Positions 1 to 8,292 of a stretch of DNA of 62,852 bases are shown piece after piece. Both the position numbers and the translations under genes were made by a program. The notes under the pieces are model-generated. The model saw nothing but the letters and a program-made list of their open reading frames with translations. It was not told the DNA's origin and made no database searches. Within the stretch, counting starts at the first letter, position 1; every line of letters starts with the position of its first letter. The DNA lies in assembly GCA_009692615.1 (NCBI GenBank), contig SHYW01000013.1, positions 1 through 62,852 on the forward strand, read 5' to 3'. The stretch is from Deltaproteobacteria bacterium. GTDB taxonomy: Bacteria > Desulfobacterota > Binatia > UBA9968.

Positions 1-130
1 CTTTGACCCGGTAACATTGCCGTTCGCTCACTCCCATCACCCGTGCGGCCTCAACCACGGTGATCTCGCTGCGATATACTCGTTGAATTACGTCTAGTCG
101 TTTCTCGTCTTTCATTGTCAGGGTTGTCAT
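1..130 (-). CDS. ISNCY-like transposase, N-terminal HTH (partial)
   Basis: Only the first 43 codons lie in the window; the gene runs off the left edge. The peptide begins MTTLTMKDEKRLDVIQRVYR and continues as a helix-turn-helix with VVEAARVMGVSERQCYR. In known families this is the start of transposases assigned to ISNCY, where the HTH recognises the element ends. A second possible ATG is at 115. The gene points out of the window, so the sequence to its right should be the end of the element and then host DNA. The family call rests on the N-terminal motif only; the catalytic domain is not visible. Confidence 0.55.
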   Translation of the reverse strand, partial: MTTLTMKDEKRLDVIQRVYRSEITVVEAARVMGVSERQCYRVK

Positions 131-139
131 CCTTCCACC

Positions 140-170
140 CTGACATAATCACTTTGCTACAACAGTCAAG
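140..170. mobile_element. Possible terminal end of the left IS
   Basis: The stretch starting CTGACATAATCACTTTGC lies just upstream of the transposase start, where an inverted terminal repeat is expected. The decamer TTTGCTACAA is present at 153-162 and again at 201-210, 48 bases apart. The opposite end of the element is outside the window, so the boundary and any target duplication cannot be confirmed. This is inference from position. Confidence 0.25.
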
Positions 171-221
171 CCACTAGCGCATTGACGGCGCTTCAGCTTA
201 TTTGCTACAAGCAAAGCCGTC

Positions 222-986
222 ATGACTAACGAAAAACCTGTCGCCCTGATAACCGGCGCGGCCACGGGGATCGGCCGCAGCGCCGCCGTCGCGCTGGCGA
301 AAAACGGCTACGATGTCGTCGTCAATTTCAGCCGCAGCGAAGACGCGGCCAAGCTCACCGCGGCGCAATGCGAGGCGGCCGGCGCGCGCACGCTACTCCA
401 GCGCTGCGATGTCAGCGATGACGCCGGCGTACGCGCCATGCTGGCGGCGACGGAAAAAGAATTCGCCCGTCTCGACGTGCTGATCAACAACGCCGGCACC
501 ACGGTGGATGTCGAGCCGAAAAATTTTGACGCGATGAAAGTAGAAGACTGGAACCGCGTATTCAACGTCAACGTGCTCGGTTTATTTCTGGTTACCCGGG
601 CGGCGGCGCCGCTGCTGAAAAAATCGCCCAACGGCTGCATCGTCAACACCTGCAGCATCGCTGGCCTCCGACCGAGCGCCCAGCCGCTGCCCTACGCCGC
701 GAGCAAAGCGGCGGTGGCCAATCTGACGAAAACTCTGGCCAACGCGCTGGGGCCGCAAATCCGCGTCAACGCCGTCGCGCCGGGATGGATCGAAGGCGAC
801 TGGATGAAGCGCACGCTGGCGGAAAATTACCAAGGATTAATGGCGCGCCGAGCGAAATACACGCCGCTCCAGCGCTGCTGCACCGAAGACGATGTCGCCG
901 ACAGCATGCTGAGCTTGATCCTGCACAACCGTTTTGTCACCGGCGAGATTATAATCGTCGACGGCGGCTTCGCGAGCACCACGTGA
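222..986 (+). CDS. SDR family NAD(P)-dependent oxidoreductase (FabG-like)
   Basis: A 254-residue classical short-chain dehydrogenase. The cofactor motif TGAATGIG is at residues 11-18, NNAG at 89-92, and the catalytic Ser-Tyr-Lys set at about S145, Y158 and K162 (YAASK). The C-terminal IIIVDGGF is the usual end of FabG-type enzymes. Such enzymes reduce or oxidise keto/hydroxy groups in the cytoplasm; the substrate cannot be read from the sequence. The ATG has no strong ribosome-binding site and sits about 50 bases beyond the apparent end of the left IS, so expression may depend on the element. An adenylating ligase follows on the same strand, which fits a shared catabolic role (inference). Confidence 0.9.
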   Translation: MTNEKPVALITGAATGIGRSAAVALAKNGYDVVVNFSRSEDAAKLTAAQCEAAGARTLLQRCDVSDDAGVRAMLAATEKEFARLDVLINNAGTTVDVEPKNFDAMKVEDWNRVFNVNVLGLFLVTRAAAPLLKKSPNGCIVNTCSIAGLRPSAQPLPYAASKAAVANLTKTLANALGPQIRVNAVAPGWIEGDWMKRTLAENYQGLMARRAKYTPLQRCCTEDDVADSMLSLILHNRFVTGEIIIVDGGFASTT

Positions 987-1000
987 TCCGAAGGATCACG
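982..1000 (+). repeat. Hairpin over the SDR stop codon
   Basis: CGTGATCC-GAA-GGATCACG is a perfect 8-bp stem with a 3-base loop containing the TGA stop. No T-run follows, so it is not a classical intrinsic terminator. It could stabilise the mRNA 3' end or be one of the many palindromic units of this genome. Confidence 0.35.
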
Positions 1001-1003
1001 GAC

Positions 1004-1131
1004 TCCATATTCCAAATTACAGATTCTAAATTCAATAAAGCCGACGATATGACAATGCGCGCGACGGAATTACATTTGGTACACCTCGGCATTCAATTCA
1101 GAAATTTGAAATTTGGAATGTGGAATATGGA
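1004..1131. repeat. Imperfect inverted repeat between SDR and ligase genes
   Basis: CCATATTCCAAATT at the left is answered by AATTTGGAATGTGGAATATGG at the right, with a less GC-rich middle. It resembles other intergenic palindromic elements of this window. The longest reading frame of the ligase starts inside its right arm, one reason for preferring the later start. Confidence 0.4.
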
Positions 1132-1154
1132 ATTCCGAGCGCAGCGAGGAAGAG

Positions 1155-2804
1155 ATGCTTGACGGTGTCGTCCGTTTCCCCGCCGAATTCGCCGCGCGCT
1201 ACCGCGCCCAAGGCTATTGGGAAGATCGCTCGTTGCGCGACACGTTTGAGGAGTTGTTCGCCCGCCACGCCGATCGCGTCGCGGTCATCGACCGCGATCA
1301 ACCCGTCACTTACGCGCAACTCGATGAACGTTCGACTCGCCTTGCGCTCAATCTCCTCGCCGAAGGACTGAAGCCCCTCGACCGCGTCGTCGTGCAGCTA
1401 CCCAACGTCGTCGAGTTCGTCTATCTCTACTTCGCGCTGCAAAAAATCGGCGCCATCCCGATCATGGCGCTGCCGACCCATCGTTTCCGCGAGATGAGTC
1501 AGTTTGTCGAACTGTCCGGCGCCGTCGCCTGCGCCACACCCGACACCACCAAAGACTTCGACTACCGCGAGCTGGTGCGGCGCATTCGCCCAGCGAGCAA
1601 GACTTTGCGCGTGGGAATTATTCTGGGCGACGCGCCGCAGGGCTACTTGTCATTGACCGAACTGCTGGAGCGGCCAAGCCAGCGTTCGCCAAATGAACTG
1701 CCAAGCATCACCATCGACCCCGAAGATCCCGCGGCATTCCAGCTCTCGGGCGGCACGACGGGAATTCCCAAGCTCATTCCCCGTTCGCACAACGACTATA
1801 TTTATAATTCCAAAATGGCCGCCGCGGTGACCGGCGTCGGACCCGATAGCGTCATGCTCAGCGTGTTGCCGCTGGCGCACAATCTGCCGCTCGCCTGTCC
1901 GGGACTGCAAGGATATTTTCTCCACGGCGCCAAGGTCGTGCTCGGCAGCTCCACGCGCGGCGAAGACATCTTTGCTCTGATCGAGCGCCACCGGGTGAGC
2001 CATATGGCGGTGGTGCCGGCGCTGCTGATTCGTTTGATCAACGATCCGGCGATCGCGAAATACGATCTTTCTTCCCTGCGCGTCATTCAGAGTGGCGGCC
2101 AACGACTTCAGCCAGAGGTGCGCCGGCGGACTAAAGAATTGATTCCAAGCGTTTTCGTCCAGGAAAATTTCGGCATGGCCGAAGGCATGCTGATGTTCGT
2201 TCGCTTCGACGATCCTGAAGATGTGCGAATGGAAACCGTCGGCCGGCCGGTGAGTCCCGACGATGAAGTGCGGCTGGTCGACGATGACGATAATGAAGTG
2301 GCGCCGGGCGAAATCGGCGAGTTGCTCGCCCGCGGGCCCTACACATTGCGCGGCTATTTCGGCGTGCCGGAGTATAATGCGCGCGCGTTTACCACCGACG
2401 GCTTTTACCGCTCCGGCGATCTGATGCGGCGCCATCCGTCGGGGAATTACATGGTCGAAGGCCGCAAGAAAGATCTGATCAACCGCGGCGGCGAAAAAAT
2501 CAGCGCCGAGGAAATCGAAAATCTCATTCTCACCCATCCCGCGGTGCAAAACGTCGCCTGCGTGCCCATGCCCGATCCGATTCTCGGCGAGCGCATGTGC
2601 GCTTATGCGATCCTGCGCACCGGCAGCGCGCTGACGTTGCCGCAACTCGTCGCGTTCCTCATGAATGAAGAGATCGCTAAGCACAAACTGCCAGAGCGCT
2701 TGGAGATAGTCGACGATTTTCCGCTCTCGCCGTTCGGCAAGGTATCGAAAAAAGATTTGACGGAAAGAATTTCGTTGAAACTGAAGGAAGAAGGCGCAAA
2801 CTAA
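1155..2804 (+). CDS. AMP-dependent synthetase, 2,3-dihydroxybenzoate-AMP ligase type
   Basis: A 549-residue adenylate-forming ligase that activates a carboxylate with ATP, usually for transfer to CoA or a carrier. The phosphate-binding loop SGGTTGIPK is at about residues 198-206, followed by the hinge-region YRSGDL and the C-terminal [15 protein letters not shown]. The opening [20 protein letters not shown] is typical of the EntE/DhbE branch, pointing to an aryl acid substrate. The start at 1155 has AGGAAGAG just upstream; a longer frame from 1113 begins inside an intergenic repeat and is less likely. No carrier-protein domain is nearby, so CoA ligation in aromatic acid degradation fits better than siderophore synthesis (inference). 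Confidence 0.88.
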   Translation: MLDGVVRFPAEFAARYRAQGYWEDRSLRDTFEELFARHADRVAVIDRDQPVTYAQLDERSTRLALNLLAEGLKPLDRVVVQLPNVVEFVYLYFALQKIGAIPIMALPTHRFREMSQFVELSGAVACATPDTTKDFDYRELVRRIRPASKTLRVGIILGDAPQGYLSLTELLERPSQRSPNELPSITIDPEDPAAFQLSGGTTGIPKLIPRSHNDYIYNSKMAAAVTGVGPDSVMLSVLPLAHNLPLACPGLQGYFLHGAKVVLGSSTRGEDIFALIERHRVSHMAVVPALLIRLINDPAIAKYDLSSLRVIQSGGQRLQPEVRRRTKELIPSVFVQENFGMAEGMLMFVRFDDPEDVRMETVGRPVSPDDEVRLVDDDDNEVAPGEIGELLARGPYTLRGYFGVPEYNARAFTTDGFYRSGDLMRRHPSGNYMVEGRKKDLINRGGEKISAEEIENLILTHPAVQNVACVPMPDPILGERMCAYAILRTGSALTLPQLVAFLMNEEIAKHKLPERLEIVDDFPLSPFGKVSKKDLTERISLKLKEEGAN

Positions 2805-2815
2805 TTTTTGTTATG

Positions 2816-2844
2816 ATCCGCTACTACTCCGGGGCGGATTTTTG
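2816..2844 (+). terminator. Probable intrinsic terminator after the ligase
   Basis: ATCCGC pairs with GCGGAT around a 12-base loop, followed directly by five T residues. It lies a few bases past the ligase TAA. The stem is short, so confidence is moderate. Confidence 0.45.
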
Positions 2845-2912
2845 TATTCGCTTTTGCCTCCACTGCCTGTTGCCTTTGTCTATCAGCTTCAAATAGAATC
2901 GGCGCCAATCTT

Positions 2913-3500
2913 ATGGCCGAGACGTTAACCTTTATTCCAAGCGAACGGCTGGTACGTTCGATCCTGCTCATCCGGGGAGAAAAAGTCATGCTGGATTACG
3001 ATCTGGCGGACCTTTACGAAGTCGAGGTGAAACAAATAAAAAGGCAGGTGAGGAGAAATATCGACCGATTCCCAAAAGACTTCATGTTCGAACTATCAAA
3101 ACAAGAATATGATTCTTTAAGGCGCCAATTTGGCACCATAAAACGTGGCGAGCATTCTAAATACCTGCCTTATGCGTTTACCGAGCAAGGCGTCGCCATG
3201 CTCTCCACGGTGTTAAGAAGCAGGAGAGCGGTGCGGGTCAACATCGAGATCATGCGGGCTTTTGTTCGGCTCCGAGAGATAGTGGCCACGCATAAAGACC
3301 TAGCAAGAAAACTTGAGGCCCTAGAGGGAAAATACGACGCTCAATTCAAGATGGTTTTTGACGCGATTCGCCAATTGATGACCCCACCGGAGCCGAAGAA
3401 ACGAAAGATCGGATTTCTCGTGAAGGAACGAGCTGCAAAATACGGAAGGTGCGACATTAATCTGAGAAGTCAAAATTGCCAACCGACGACGAAGCCATAA
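2913..3500 (+). CDS. ORF6N domain-containing protein
   Basis: A 195-residue cytoplasmic protein with an N-terminal ORF6N domain (about residues 8-95), marked by [29 protein letters not shown] and [15 protein letters not shown]6N is a DNA-binding-related domain common in phage antirepressors and scattered chromosomal genes of unknown role. A helical segment follows, then the family's usual ending [16 protein letters not shown]. Here about 16 further residues follow, where family members normally stop, so the original stop may have been lost. Base composition is more AT-rich than the neighbours, consistent with transfer. No partner gene is adjacent. Confidence 0.8.
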   Translation: MAETLTFIPSERLVRSILLIRGEKVMLDYDLADLYEVEVKQIKRQVRRNIDRFPKDFMFELSKQEYDSLRRQFGTIKRGEHSKYLPYAFTEQGVAMLSTVLRSRRAVRVNIEIMRAFVRLREIVATHKDLARKLEALEGKYDAQFKMVFDAIRQLMTPPEPKKRKIGFLVKERAAKYGRCDINLRSQNCQPTTKP

Positions 3501-3566
3501 TAGAAAACTGGATTGAGAATAAAGCATGAAAACCGAACAGGCCTCGACGCTGAAAATGTAAACCCC

Positions 3567-4409
3567 ATGAGAATCATCGACCTGCACTGCTATCCCAACA
3601 CCGAACCCTGGATCAAATCCCAGGGGCCCTACGTCGAAGCGCTGGCGAAATATTGGAACCGTGCCTGGACATGGAAGAGCGAATCCGAGGTCATCGAAGA
3701 ATTTAAAAAAGTTCAAGTTGAAGCGCTGCTGGTCGCCTTCGACATCGAATCGGTCACCGGCGCGCCGCCCTGCACCAATGAATATGTCGCGCAGATGCGC
3801 GACCGCCATCCGGGCGTGATTCGCCAAGCTTGGGGCGCCGTCGATCCGCTGAAGGGAGAAGCTGCTATCGCAGAAGCGAAAAAGGCTATCCATGAGTTGA
3901 AGCTACTCGGCTTTCACTTCCATCCGATCATGGGTCATTTCTCCGTCGACGACCGCAAGCTCTACCCGCTGTGGGAGACCATCAACGAACTGAAAGTTCC
4001 CGTCATGATCGACGTCGGCACCACCGGCATGGGCGCGGGCATGCCCGGCGGCTTGGGCGCGGTGATTCGCCATGCGCACCCGTCCGCCATCGATCAGCTC
4101 GCCGCCGACTTTCCCAATTTGAATATCGTCGCCGCCCATCCCGGCTGGCCGTGGACCGAAGAAATGATCGCCGTGGCGTTGCACAAGGGCAATGTTTCAT
4201 GGGAGCTATCGGGCTGGGCGCCGCAGTATTTTTCCGACGCGCTCAAGCGCGACATCAGAAGCCGGCTCAAGGACAAAATCATGTTCGGCAGCGATTACCC
4301 GAGCCTCCCTTACGATCGCCTTTTCAAAGAGTGGCACGAACTCGGTTACTCGGACGACCTATTGGAAAAAATCTTTCACGGCAACGCCGAGCGAATCCTC
4401 GGCTTGTAG
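3567..4409 (+). CDS. Amidohydrolase family protein (TIM barrel, ACMSD superfamily)
   Basis: A 280-residue metal-dependent hydrolase/decarboxylase-like protein. It begins MRIIDLHCYPN, where the classical HxH metal pair reads H-C-Y, so the second histidine is absent. Other expected ligand regions are present: FHFHPIMGH, AAHPGWPW and FGSDYP near the C-terminus. The superfamily includes ACMSD and gamma-resorcylate decarboxylase, acting on aromatic acids or ring-cleavage products. The start at 3567 is chosen because homology begins there; a frame from 3513 adds 18 unrelated residues. A second amidohydrolase and a racemase-fold protein follow on the same strand, suggesting one catabolic operon. Confidence 0.8.
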   Translation: MRIIDLHCYPNTEPWIKSQGPYVEALAKYWNRAWTWKSESEVIEEFKKVQVEALLVAFDIESVTGAPPCTNEYVAQMRDRHPGVIRQAWGAVDPLKGEAAIAEAKKAIHELKLLGFHFHPIMGHFSVDDRKLYPLWETINELKVPVMIDVGTTGMGAGMPGGLGAVIRHAHPSAIDQLAADFPNLNIVAAHPGWPWTEEMIAVALHKGNVSWELSGWAPQYFSDALKRDIRSRLKDKIMFGSDYPSLPYDRLFKEWHELGYSDDLLEKIFHGNAERILGL

Positions 4410-4489
4410 TCTCGCGAGGCCGCAACGAATTGCAGAAAAGAATGGCCGCGGAGAACGCATAGGGCGCAAAAAAGATTTCGGAACTGTAG

Positions 4490-4542
4490 GGGCGGGTTTC
4501 AAACCCGCCCGTCCCCGAAACCTTCGTGCCTTCGTGGTGAGA
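4490..4542. repeat. Palindromic repeat: GGGCGGGTTTCAAACCCGCCC plus half of a CCTTCGTG repeat
   Basis: A 10-bp perfect palindrome (4490-4510) is followed by a half-unit CCTTCGTGCCTTCGTGGTGA whose partner arm is missing. Full versions of the second unit occur elsewhere in this window. Confidence 0.6.
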
Positions 4543-4572
4543 AAATCCGACGGACTGAAGGAGACAACTGTA

Positions 4573-5556
4573 ATGAACATCGACTTCCATGCCCACTTCT
4601 ATCCTGAAGACTATTTAAAGAAACTCGAAGCCTCCCAGGGCGATGTCCGTATCGAGACCGACGCCAAAGGACAACGGTGGATTTTGAGCATGGGCGCCAA
4701 AGCCGGACCGATCACGCCGGACTTTTTCGACATCGACACCCGCGTCGAGCGGATTACCGAGAACCGCGTCGACATGCAAGTTCTCTCCTCGCCCCATCCC
4801 GGCGTCGACCGCTTTTCGCCGGAGGAAAGCGCCGACATGAGCCGGGCGATCAACGACGGCATCGCCAAAGCCATGCGCAAGTCGCCGAAACATTTTCAAG
4901 GCGTCGCCATGCTGCCGCTGATCGACACCAAGCTGGCGTTAAAAGAACTCGACCGCGCCGTGTTGGATCTCGGCATGAAGGGATTGTGCATGCTCTCCAA
5001 CGTCGCCGGCAAAATGCTCGACGGCGATTTTCTCCTGCCGATTTACGCGCGCGCCCAAGAACTCGGCGTGCCGATCTTTATCCACCCGACCACACCGCTG
5101 GGCGCGCAAGTGATGCAGGAGTGGCGCTTGGCGATCATTCTCGGTTTCGAATTCGACGTCGTGCTGTCGGCGACGCGGCTGGCTTATTCCGGAATACTCG
5201 AGCGCTTTCCCGAATTGAATTTCGTCATCTCGCACCTCGGCGCAGGGATTCCTTTTCTCGCCGGCAGAATCGACCGCGGCTACTTCGATCCCACCTGCGG
5301 CATCAAAACCAAAAAGCCGACCAGCGAATATCTCCGCGAGCTTTACTGCGACACGGTGTCGTTTTATCAACCGGCCTTGGCCATGGCCTACGAATTTTAC
5401 GGCGCCAGTCGAATGGTGCTGGGCAGCGATTTTCCGTTGATCATCGGCGACCTGCCCGCCGCCGTGCCGAGCATCGAAGCGATGAACATCCCCATACGCG
5501 AGAAAGAGAAAATTCTCGGGGGAAATGTCATTGAACTACTGAAACTGAAAATCTAA
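4573..5556 (+). CDS. Amidohydrolase, aminocarboxymuconate-semialdehyde decarboxylase-like
   Basis: A 327-residue amidohydrolase-fold protein of the ACMSD type. It starts MNIDFHAHFYPEDY with an intact HxH metal pair (H6, H8); further ligands are suggested by FIHPTTPLG, ISHLGAGIPF and LGSDFP. Known relatives remove a carboxylate from aromatic or muconate-type substrates in the cytoplasm using zinc or manganese. GAAGGAGA lies about 10 bases upstream of the ATG; the longer open frame from 4192 overlaps the previous gene and is spurious. It lies between another amidohydrolase and an arylmalonate-decarboxylase-like gene. Confidence 0.86.
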   Translation: MNIDFHAHFYPEDYLKKLEASQGDVRIETDAKGQRWILSMGAKAGPITPDFFDIDTRVERITENRVDMQVLSSPHPGVDRFSPEESADMSRAINDGIAKAMRKSPKHFQGVAMLPLIDTKLALKELDRAVLDLGMKGLCMLSNVAGKMLDGDFLLPIYARAQELGVPIFIHPTTPLGAQVMQEWRLAIILGFEFDVVLSATRLAYSGILERFPELNFVISHLGAGIPFLAGRIDRGYFDPTCGIKTKKPTSEYLRELYCDTVSFYQPALAMAYEFYGASRMVLGSDFPLIIGDLPAAVPSIEAMNIPIREKEKILGGNVIELLKLKI

Positions 5557-5571
5557 ATCCGCGAACTGTAG

Positions 5572-5590
5572 GGGCGACCGGCGGTCGCCC
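5572..5590. repeat. Hairpin GGGCGACC-GGC-GGTCGCCC
   Basis: A perfect 8-bp stem with a 3-base loop, preceded by GTAG, in the short gap after the amidohydrolase. It belongs to the GTAGGGGC...GCCC hairpin family seen also at 9389, 34265 and 58296. No T-tract follows. Confidence 0.5.
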
Positions 5591-5627
5591 GTATTATTAA
5601 CAACGAACAAACCACACGAGGTGACCT

Positions 5628-6395
5628 ATGGCCGACTACATCAAAAAACTCATGCCCCGTTTCCGCTACGGCGCGATCCATCCGCGCGCCCACGAAGACC
5701 CCATGCGCGGCGCCTGCTACCAGCTCTACCACCTCGTACCTTTGGACTTCATGGAGGTTGCCACCGGACTTGGATTGGAAAATTACACCAAGGACGCGGT
5801 CGAGAAGGCGATCAAGAATTTTTGGCCCTGCGTCGAGCGCCTCGCCAAAGAAAAAGTCGACCTGATTATTTTCAGCGGCGCGCCGATCTCGGCTGCTTTG
5901 ACTCGGCCCCGAGTGCTCGAATTGCTGCGCCAGGTGAAAGAGAAAACCGGCATTAACGCCGACGCGCCGCTGGAAGCGGCCATCGCCGCGATGAAACATT
6001 TAGGTCTGAAAAAGCTCAGCATCGGCAGCCGCTGGGCCGACCCAGTCAACGACGCTATGATTTGCTATTTTGCCGAAGCCGAGATCGAAGTCGTGCACAC
6101 CACCAAGCGCAATCAATGGGCAGCCGAAGCCTTCGGCATGACCCTGGAAGAAGGTTTGCAGGCCGCGGTTGACGTTGGCCGTGAAGCCGTAAGCCAAGCG
6201 CCGCAAGCCGAAGCGATTTTCGTTGCCGGCGGCGCGGCGATGTCTCTGCACGCCATTCCGACGATCGAAGAGGAATTCGCCAAGCCTACCTTCACCAACA
6301 TGAGCGCCGAAGTATGGCATGATTTAGTACGCCCCGGCATTATTCCGCCGATACAAGGCTGGGGTTGTTTGCTGGCGAACCAAAAGCGGCCGTAA
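5628..6395 (+). CDS. Asp/Glu racemase superfamily protein (arylmalonate decarboxylase/maleate isomerase-like)
   Basis: A 255-residue protein of the Asp/Glu racemase fold with two similar alpha/beta lobes. DLIIFSGAPIS and AIFVAGGAAMSLHAIP lie where family members carry catalytic thiols or oxyanion loops, but neither segment has a cysteine; the second resembles the arylmalonate decarboxylase loop with the catalytic Cys replaced by Ala (comparison from memory). The C-terminal half has a conserved look (TNMSAEVWHDL, GWGCLLA). The start has GAGGTGACCT just upstream. It follows two amidohydrolases and precedes an SBP, so a role on imported organic acids is plausible, but the reaction is unknown. 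Confidence 0.72.
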   Translation: MADYIKKLMPRFRYGAIHPRAHEDPMRGACYQLYHLVPLDFMEVATGLGLENYTKDAVEKAIKNFWPCVERLAKEKVDLIIFSGAPISAALTRPRVLELLRQVKEKTGINADAPLEAAIAAMKHLGLKKLSIGSRWADPVNDAMICYFAEAEIEVVHTTKRNQWAAEAFGMTLEEGLQAAVDVGREAVSQAPQAEAIFVAGGAAMSLHAIPTIEEEFAKPTFTNMSAEVWHDLVRPGIIPPIQGWGCLLANQKRP

Positions 6396-6401
6396 TCTTT
6401 T

Positions 6402-6475
6402 TTCACCACGAAGGCACGAAGAGCACAAAGTTCGAATGTCTAACTTTCCGATACCTTCGTGTCTTCGTGGTGGAA
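6402..6475. repeat. Palindromic repeat, CACCACGAAGG...CCTTCGTG...GTGGTG
   Basis: TTCACCACGAAGGCACGAAG on the left is complementary to CTTCGTGTCTTCGTGGTGGA on the right. Related units occur at 14931, 18783, 20593, 40869 and 42431, always between genes. Confidence 0.7.
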
Positions 6476-6496
6476 CAAACGATGGAAAGAAAACCA

Positions 6497-7459
6497 ATGA
6501 ATCGTTTTAAGCATATCATTCTCATCGTCGCGGCGATCGCGTTTCCCTCCGCCGCCATCGCCGCCGACCGCGTGACCATGAGCTCGACCAACATCACCGC
6601 CTTCGATCTCGATCAGATCGTTGCCGTAGCCAAAGGTTTCTTCGCCAAGGAAAACATCGAGTTCGAAGCCACCTACATGCAGCCCGACCTGGTGGTCAAA
6701 GCGTTGCTTGCCGGCACTGTCGATTTAGCTAAATCGGGAAGCCACTTCGGCCTCATCGCCGCGGCGCGCGGCGGCGATTTGAAAGTCATCGGCGGCTCGA
6801 CCTACGGCTACGCCTACCAAATCATCAGCCAGCCGCAGTTCAAAACTCTAACCGATTTGAAAGGCCAAAAAATCGCCGGCGCCGGCATCGCCAGCATCAC
6901 CACGACGATCTTCAAAGACGTTATGCAGCGCCAAGGCATCCCGCCGTCGGCGTACACGATTCTTTCCGTAGGCGGCAGTCCGGAAAGATTCCAAGCCCTC
7001 GCCTCCGGTCAAGTCGCCGCCTCCCTCGCCGAAGCGCCGCCCTACAATTTTCTCTCCATCGACATGGGCAAACGGGTGCTGCTCAACTACTCCGACGACA
7101 TCAAGAGCATTCAGTACGGCTCCTACTTCGCGTCGAACAAATCGCTGACGCAAATGCGTCCGGTGTTGCAGCGCTTCATGCGCGCCATCGGCCAATCCAT
7201 GCGCTGGTTGAACGATCCCGCCAACGAACGGGAAGGCGTGAGAGTTTTGATGGATCGGTTAAAGATCGACGAAACCGTCGCCGCGCGCACGTTCAAATTC
7301 ATGGTGCCGGAAAACCGCTCCTACCGCGGCGAAGCGTTGATCGATCCGGTGGGATTGAATGAAATGATCCGCCTGCTGGCGTTGGATAATTTAATTCCAG
7401 AAAGAAAACCTTGGGAGACGTTTGTCGATTCAGGATTTCTACCGGTCGCGGCGAAGTAG
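6497..7459 (+). CDS. ABC transporter substrate-binding protein, NitT/TauT (NMT1/THI5-like)
   Basis: A 320-residue exported binding protein. The N-terminus MNRFKHIILIVAAIAF...AIA is a Sec signal peptide cleaved before ADRV. The mature part has NMT1-family features: an early segment on a mobile enzyme-like ligand pocket (VAVAKGFFAKENIEFE), the LTDLKGQKIAGAG hinge region and a SGQVAASLAEAP loop. Relatives bind taurine, nitrate, thiamine precursors or aromatic sulfonates in the periplasm. GGAAAG precedes the ATG at 6497; another ATG is at 6482. No permease or ATPase is adjacent. The position after three catabolic genes suggests uptake of their substrate (inference). Confidence 0.85.
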   Translation: MNRFKHIILIVAAIAFPSAAIAADRVTMSSTNITAFDLDQIVAVAKGFFAKENIEFEATYMQPDLVVKALLAGTVDLAKSGSHFGLIAAARGGDLKVIGGSTYGYAYQIISQPQFKTLTDLKGQKIAGAGIASITTTIFKDVMQRQGIPPSAYTILSVGGSPERFQALASGQVAASLAEAPPYNFLSIDMGKRVLLNYSDDIKSIQYGSYFASNKSLTQMRPVLQRFMRAIGQSMRWLNDPANEREGVRVLMDRLKIDETVAARTFKFMVPENRSYRGEALIDPVGLNEMIRLLALDNLIPERKPWETFVDSGFLPVAAK

Positions 7460-7496
7460 AAATCGTGTTGGTGATCAGATCCGGCCACGAACACGA

Positions 7497-8201
7497 TCAC
7501 GTCAATTCCATCGCGACGCGAAAGCCATAATCAGCATAGCGAAAACTCGGCGGCAACGAACTGCGCGCGGCGCAGCGGGCGAATTTGATCTGATGACGCC
7601 AGGAGCCGCCGCGCGACGCGCGCCTAGTTCCCGATGTTGGGCCCTGGGGATTTCGTTCCTCCGAGTGGAGATAATAACGGTAATCATAAAAATCGCCGCA
7701 CCACTCGTGCACGCCTTCGCTCATGTCGTAAAGTCCGAAACCGTTAGCGTCGTTGACACCAACCCGCGCCGGCCCGCCGGTCAGTGGATCGAATCCGGCA
7801 TAGGGCCGCTGCTCTGGAGATGTATCGCCCCACGGAAAAAGCCCGCCGTCCCGTCCGCCGCGCGCGGCGCGCTCCCATTCGGCTTCCGTCGGCAAACGAC
7901 AAATTTTGCCGCTGCGTTCGCTCAACCACTGACAGTAGGACGCCGCTTCATCCCAAGTGACTCCGACCACCGGCAGTTCGGCATCGGCGAACATCGGCTC
8001 GGCATGAAATGGCGGCGCGCTTGCGCCAGTGGCCGCGACAAAGACTTTGAATTCACGATTGGTCACCGGAAATTTGCCGATGGCGAAGCTACAGAGCCAG
8101 ACACGATGTACCGGCCGTTCGTTTTCCTGGCCGGCTTCGCTGCCCATGAGAAAATCGCCATCGGGAATCACGACGAACTCTGGATTGACGTTTGGTTGCA
8201 T
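7497..8201 (-). CDS. Formylglycine-generating-enzyme (SUMF1) fold protein
   Basis: A 234-residue protein of the FGE-sulfatase domain family. Typical landmarks are FLMGS near the start, ERPVHRVWL, a CRLPTEAEWERAARGG motif, FPWGDTSP, NGFGLYDMSEGVHEWC and RGGSW near the end. In true FGEs two cysteines near the C-terminus oxidise a sulfatase cysteine; here the segment after RGGSW reads RHQIKFARCAARSSLP with one cysteine, so sulfatase activation is doubtful. Other fold members act in ergothioneine and related oxidations or have no known activity. No signal peptide and no sulfatase gene nearby. It ends facing the SBP at 7459. Confidence 0.85.
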   Translation of the reverse strand: MQPNVNPEFVVIPDGDFLMGSEAGQENERPVHRVWLCSFAIGKFPVTNREFKVFVAATGASAPPFHAEPMFADAELPVVGVTWDEAASYCQWLSERSGKICRLPTEAEWERAARGGRDGGLFPWGDTSPEQRPYAGFDPLTGGPARVGVNDANGFGLYDMSEGVHEWCGDFYDYRYYLHSEERNPQGPTSGTRRASRGGSWRHQIKFARCAARSSLPPSFRYADYGFRVAMELT

Positions 8202-8232
8202 GTCGAGAAGTTCGCAAGTCGCTTAACGGCGA

Positions 8233-8262
8233 TTGCGCCGAAGTTGCAATCTGCCGTATAAA
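8233..8262 (+). promoter_or_regulatory. Candidate sigma70-type promoter for the TctC-like SBP
   Basis: TATAAA at 8257-8262 is a good -10 box; TTGCGC at 8233-8238, 18 bases earlier, is a weak -35. It lies in the divergent gap before the gene at 8293, about 30 bases from its ATG. Confidence 0.35.
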
Positions 8263-8292
8263 TAAGTTTGTTGCACTGTAACGGAGGAATCG

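Noticed and set aside
1650-2684. 344-codon minus-strand frame over the AMP ligase
   Set aside because: Shadow frame of a high-GC gene; no recognisable domain.
4677-5534. Plus-strand 285-codon frame inside the amidohydrolase
   Set aside because: Arg-rich shifted frame; the ACMSD-like frame carries all motifs.
7422-8261. 279-codon plus-strand frame
   Set aside because: It is antisense to the FGE-fold gene, whose protein motifs are clear.
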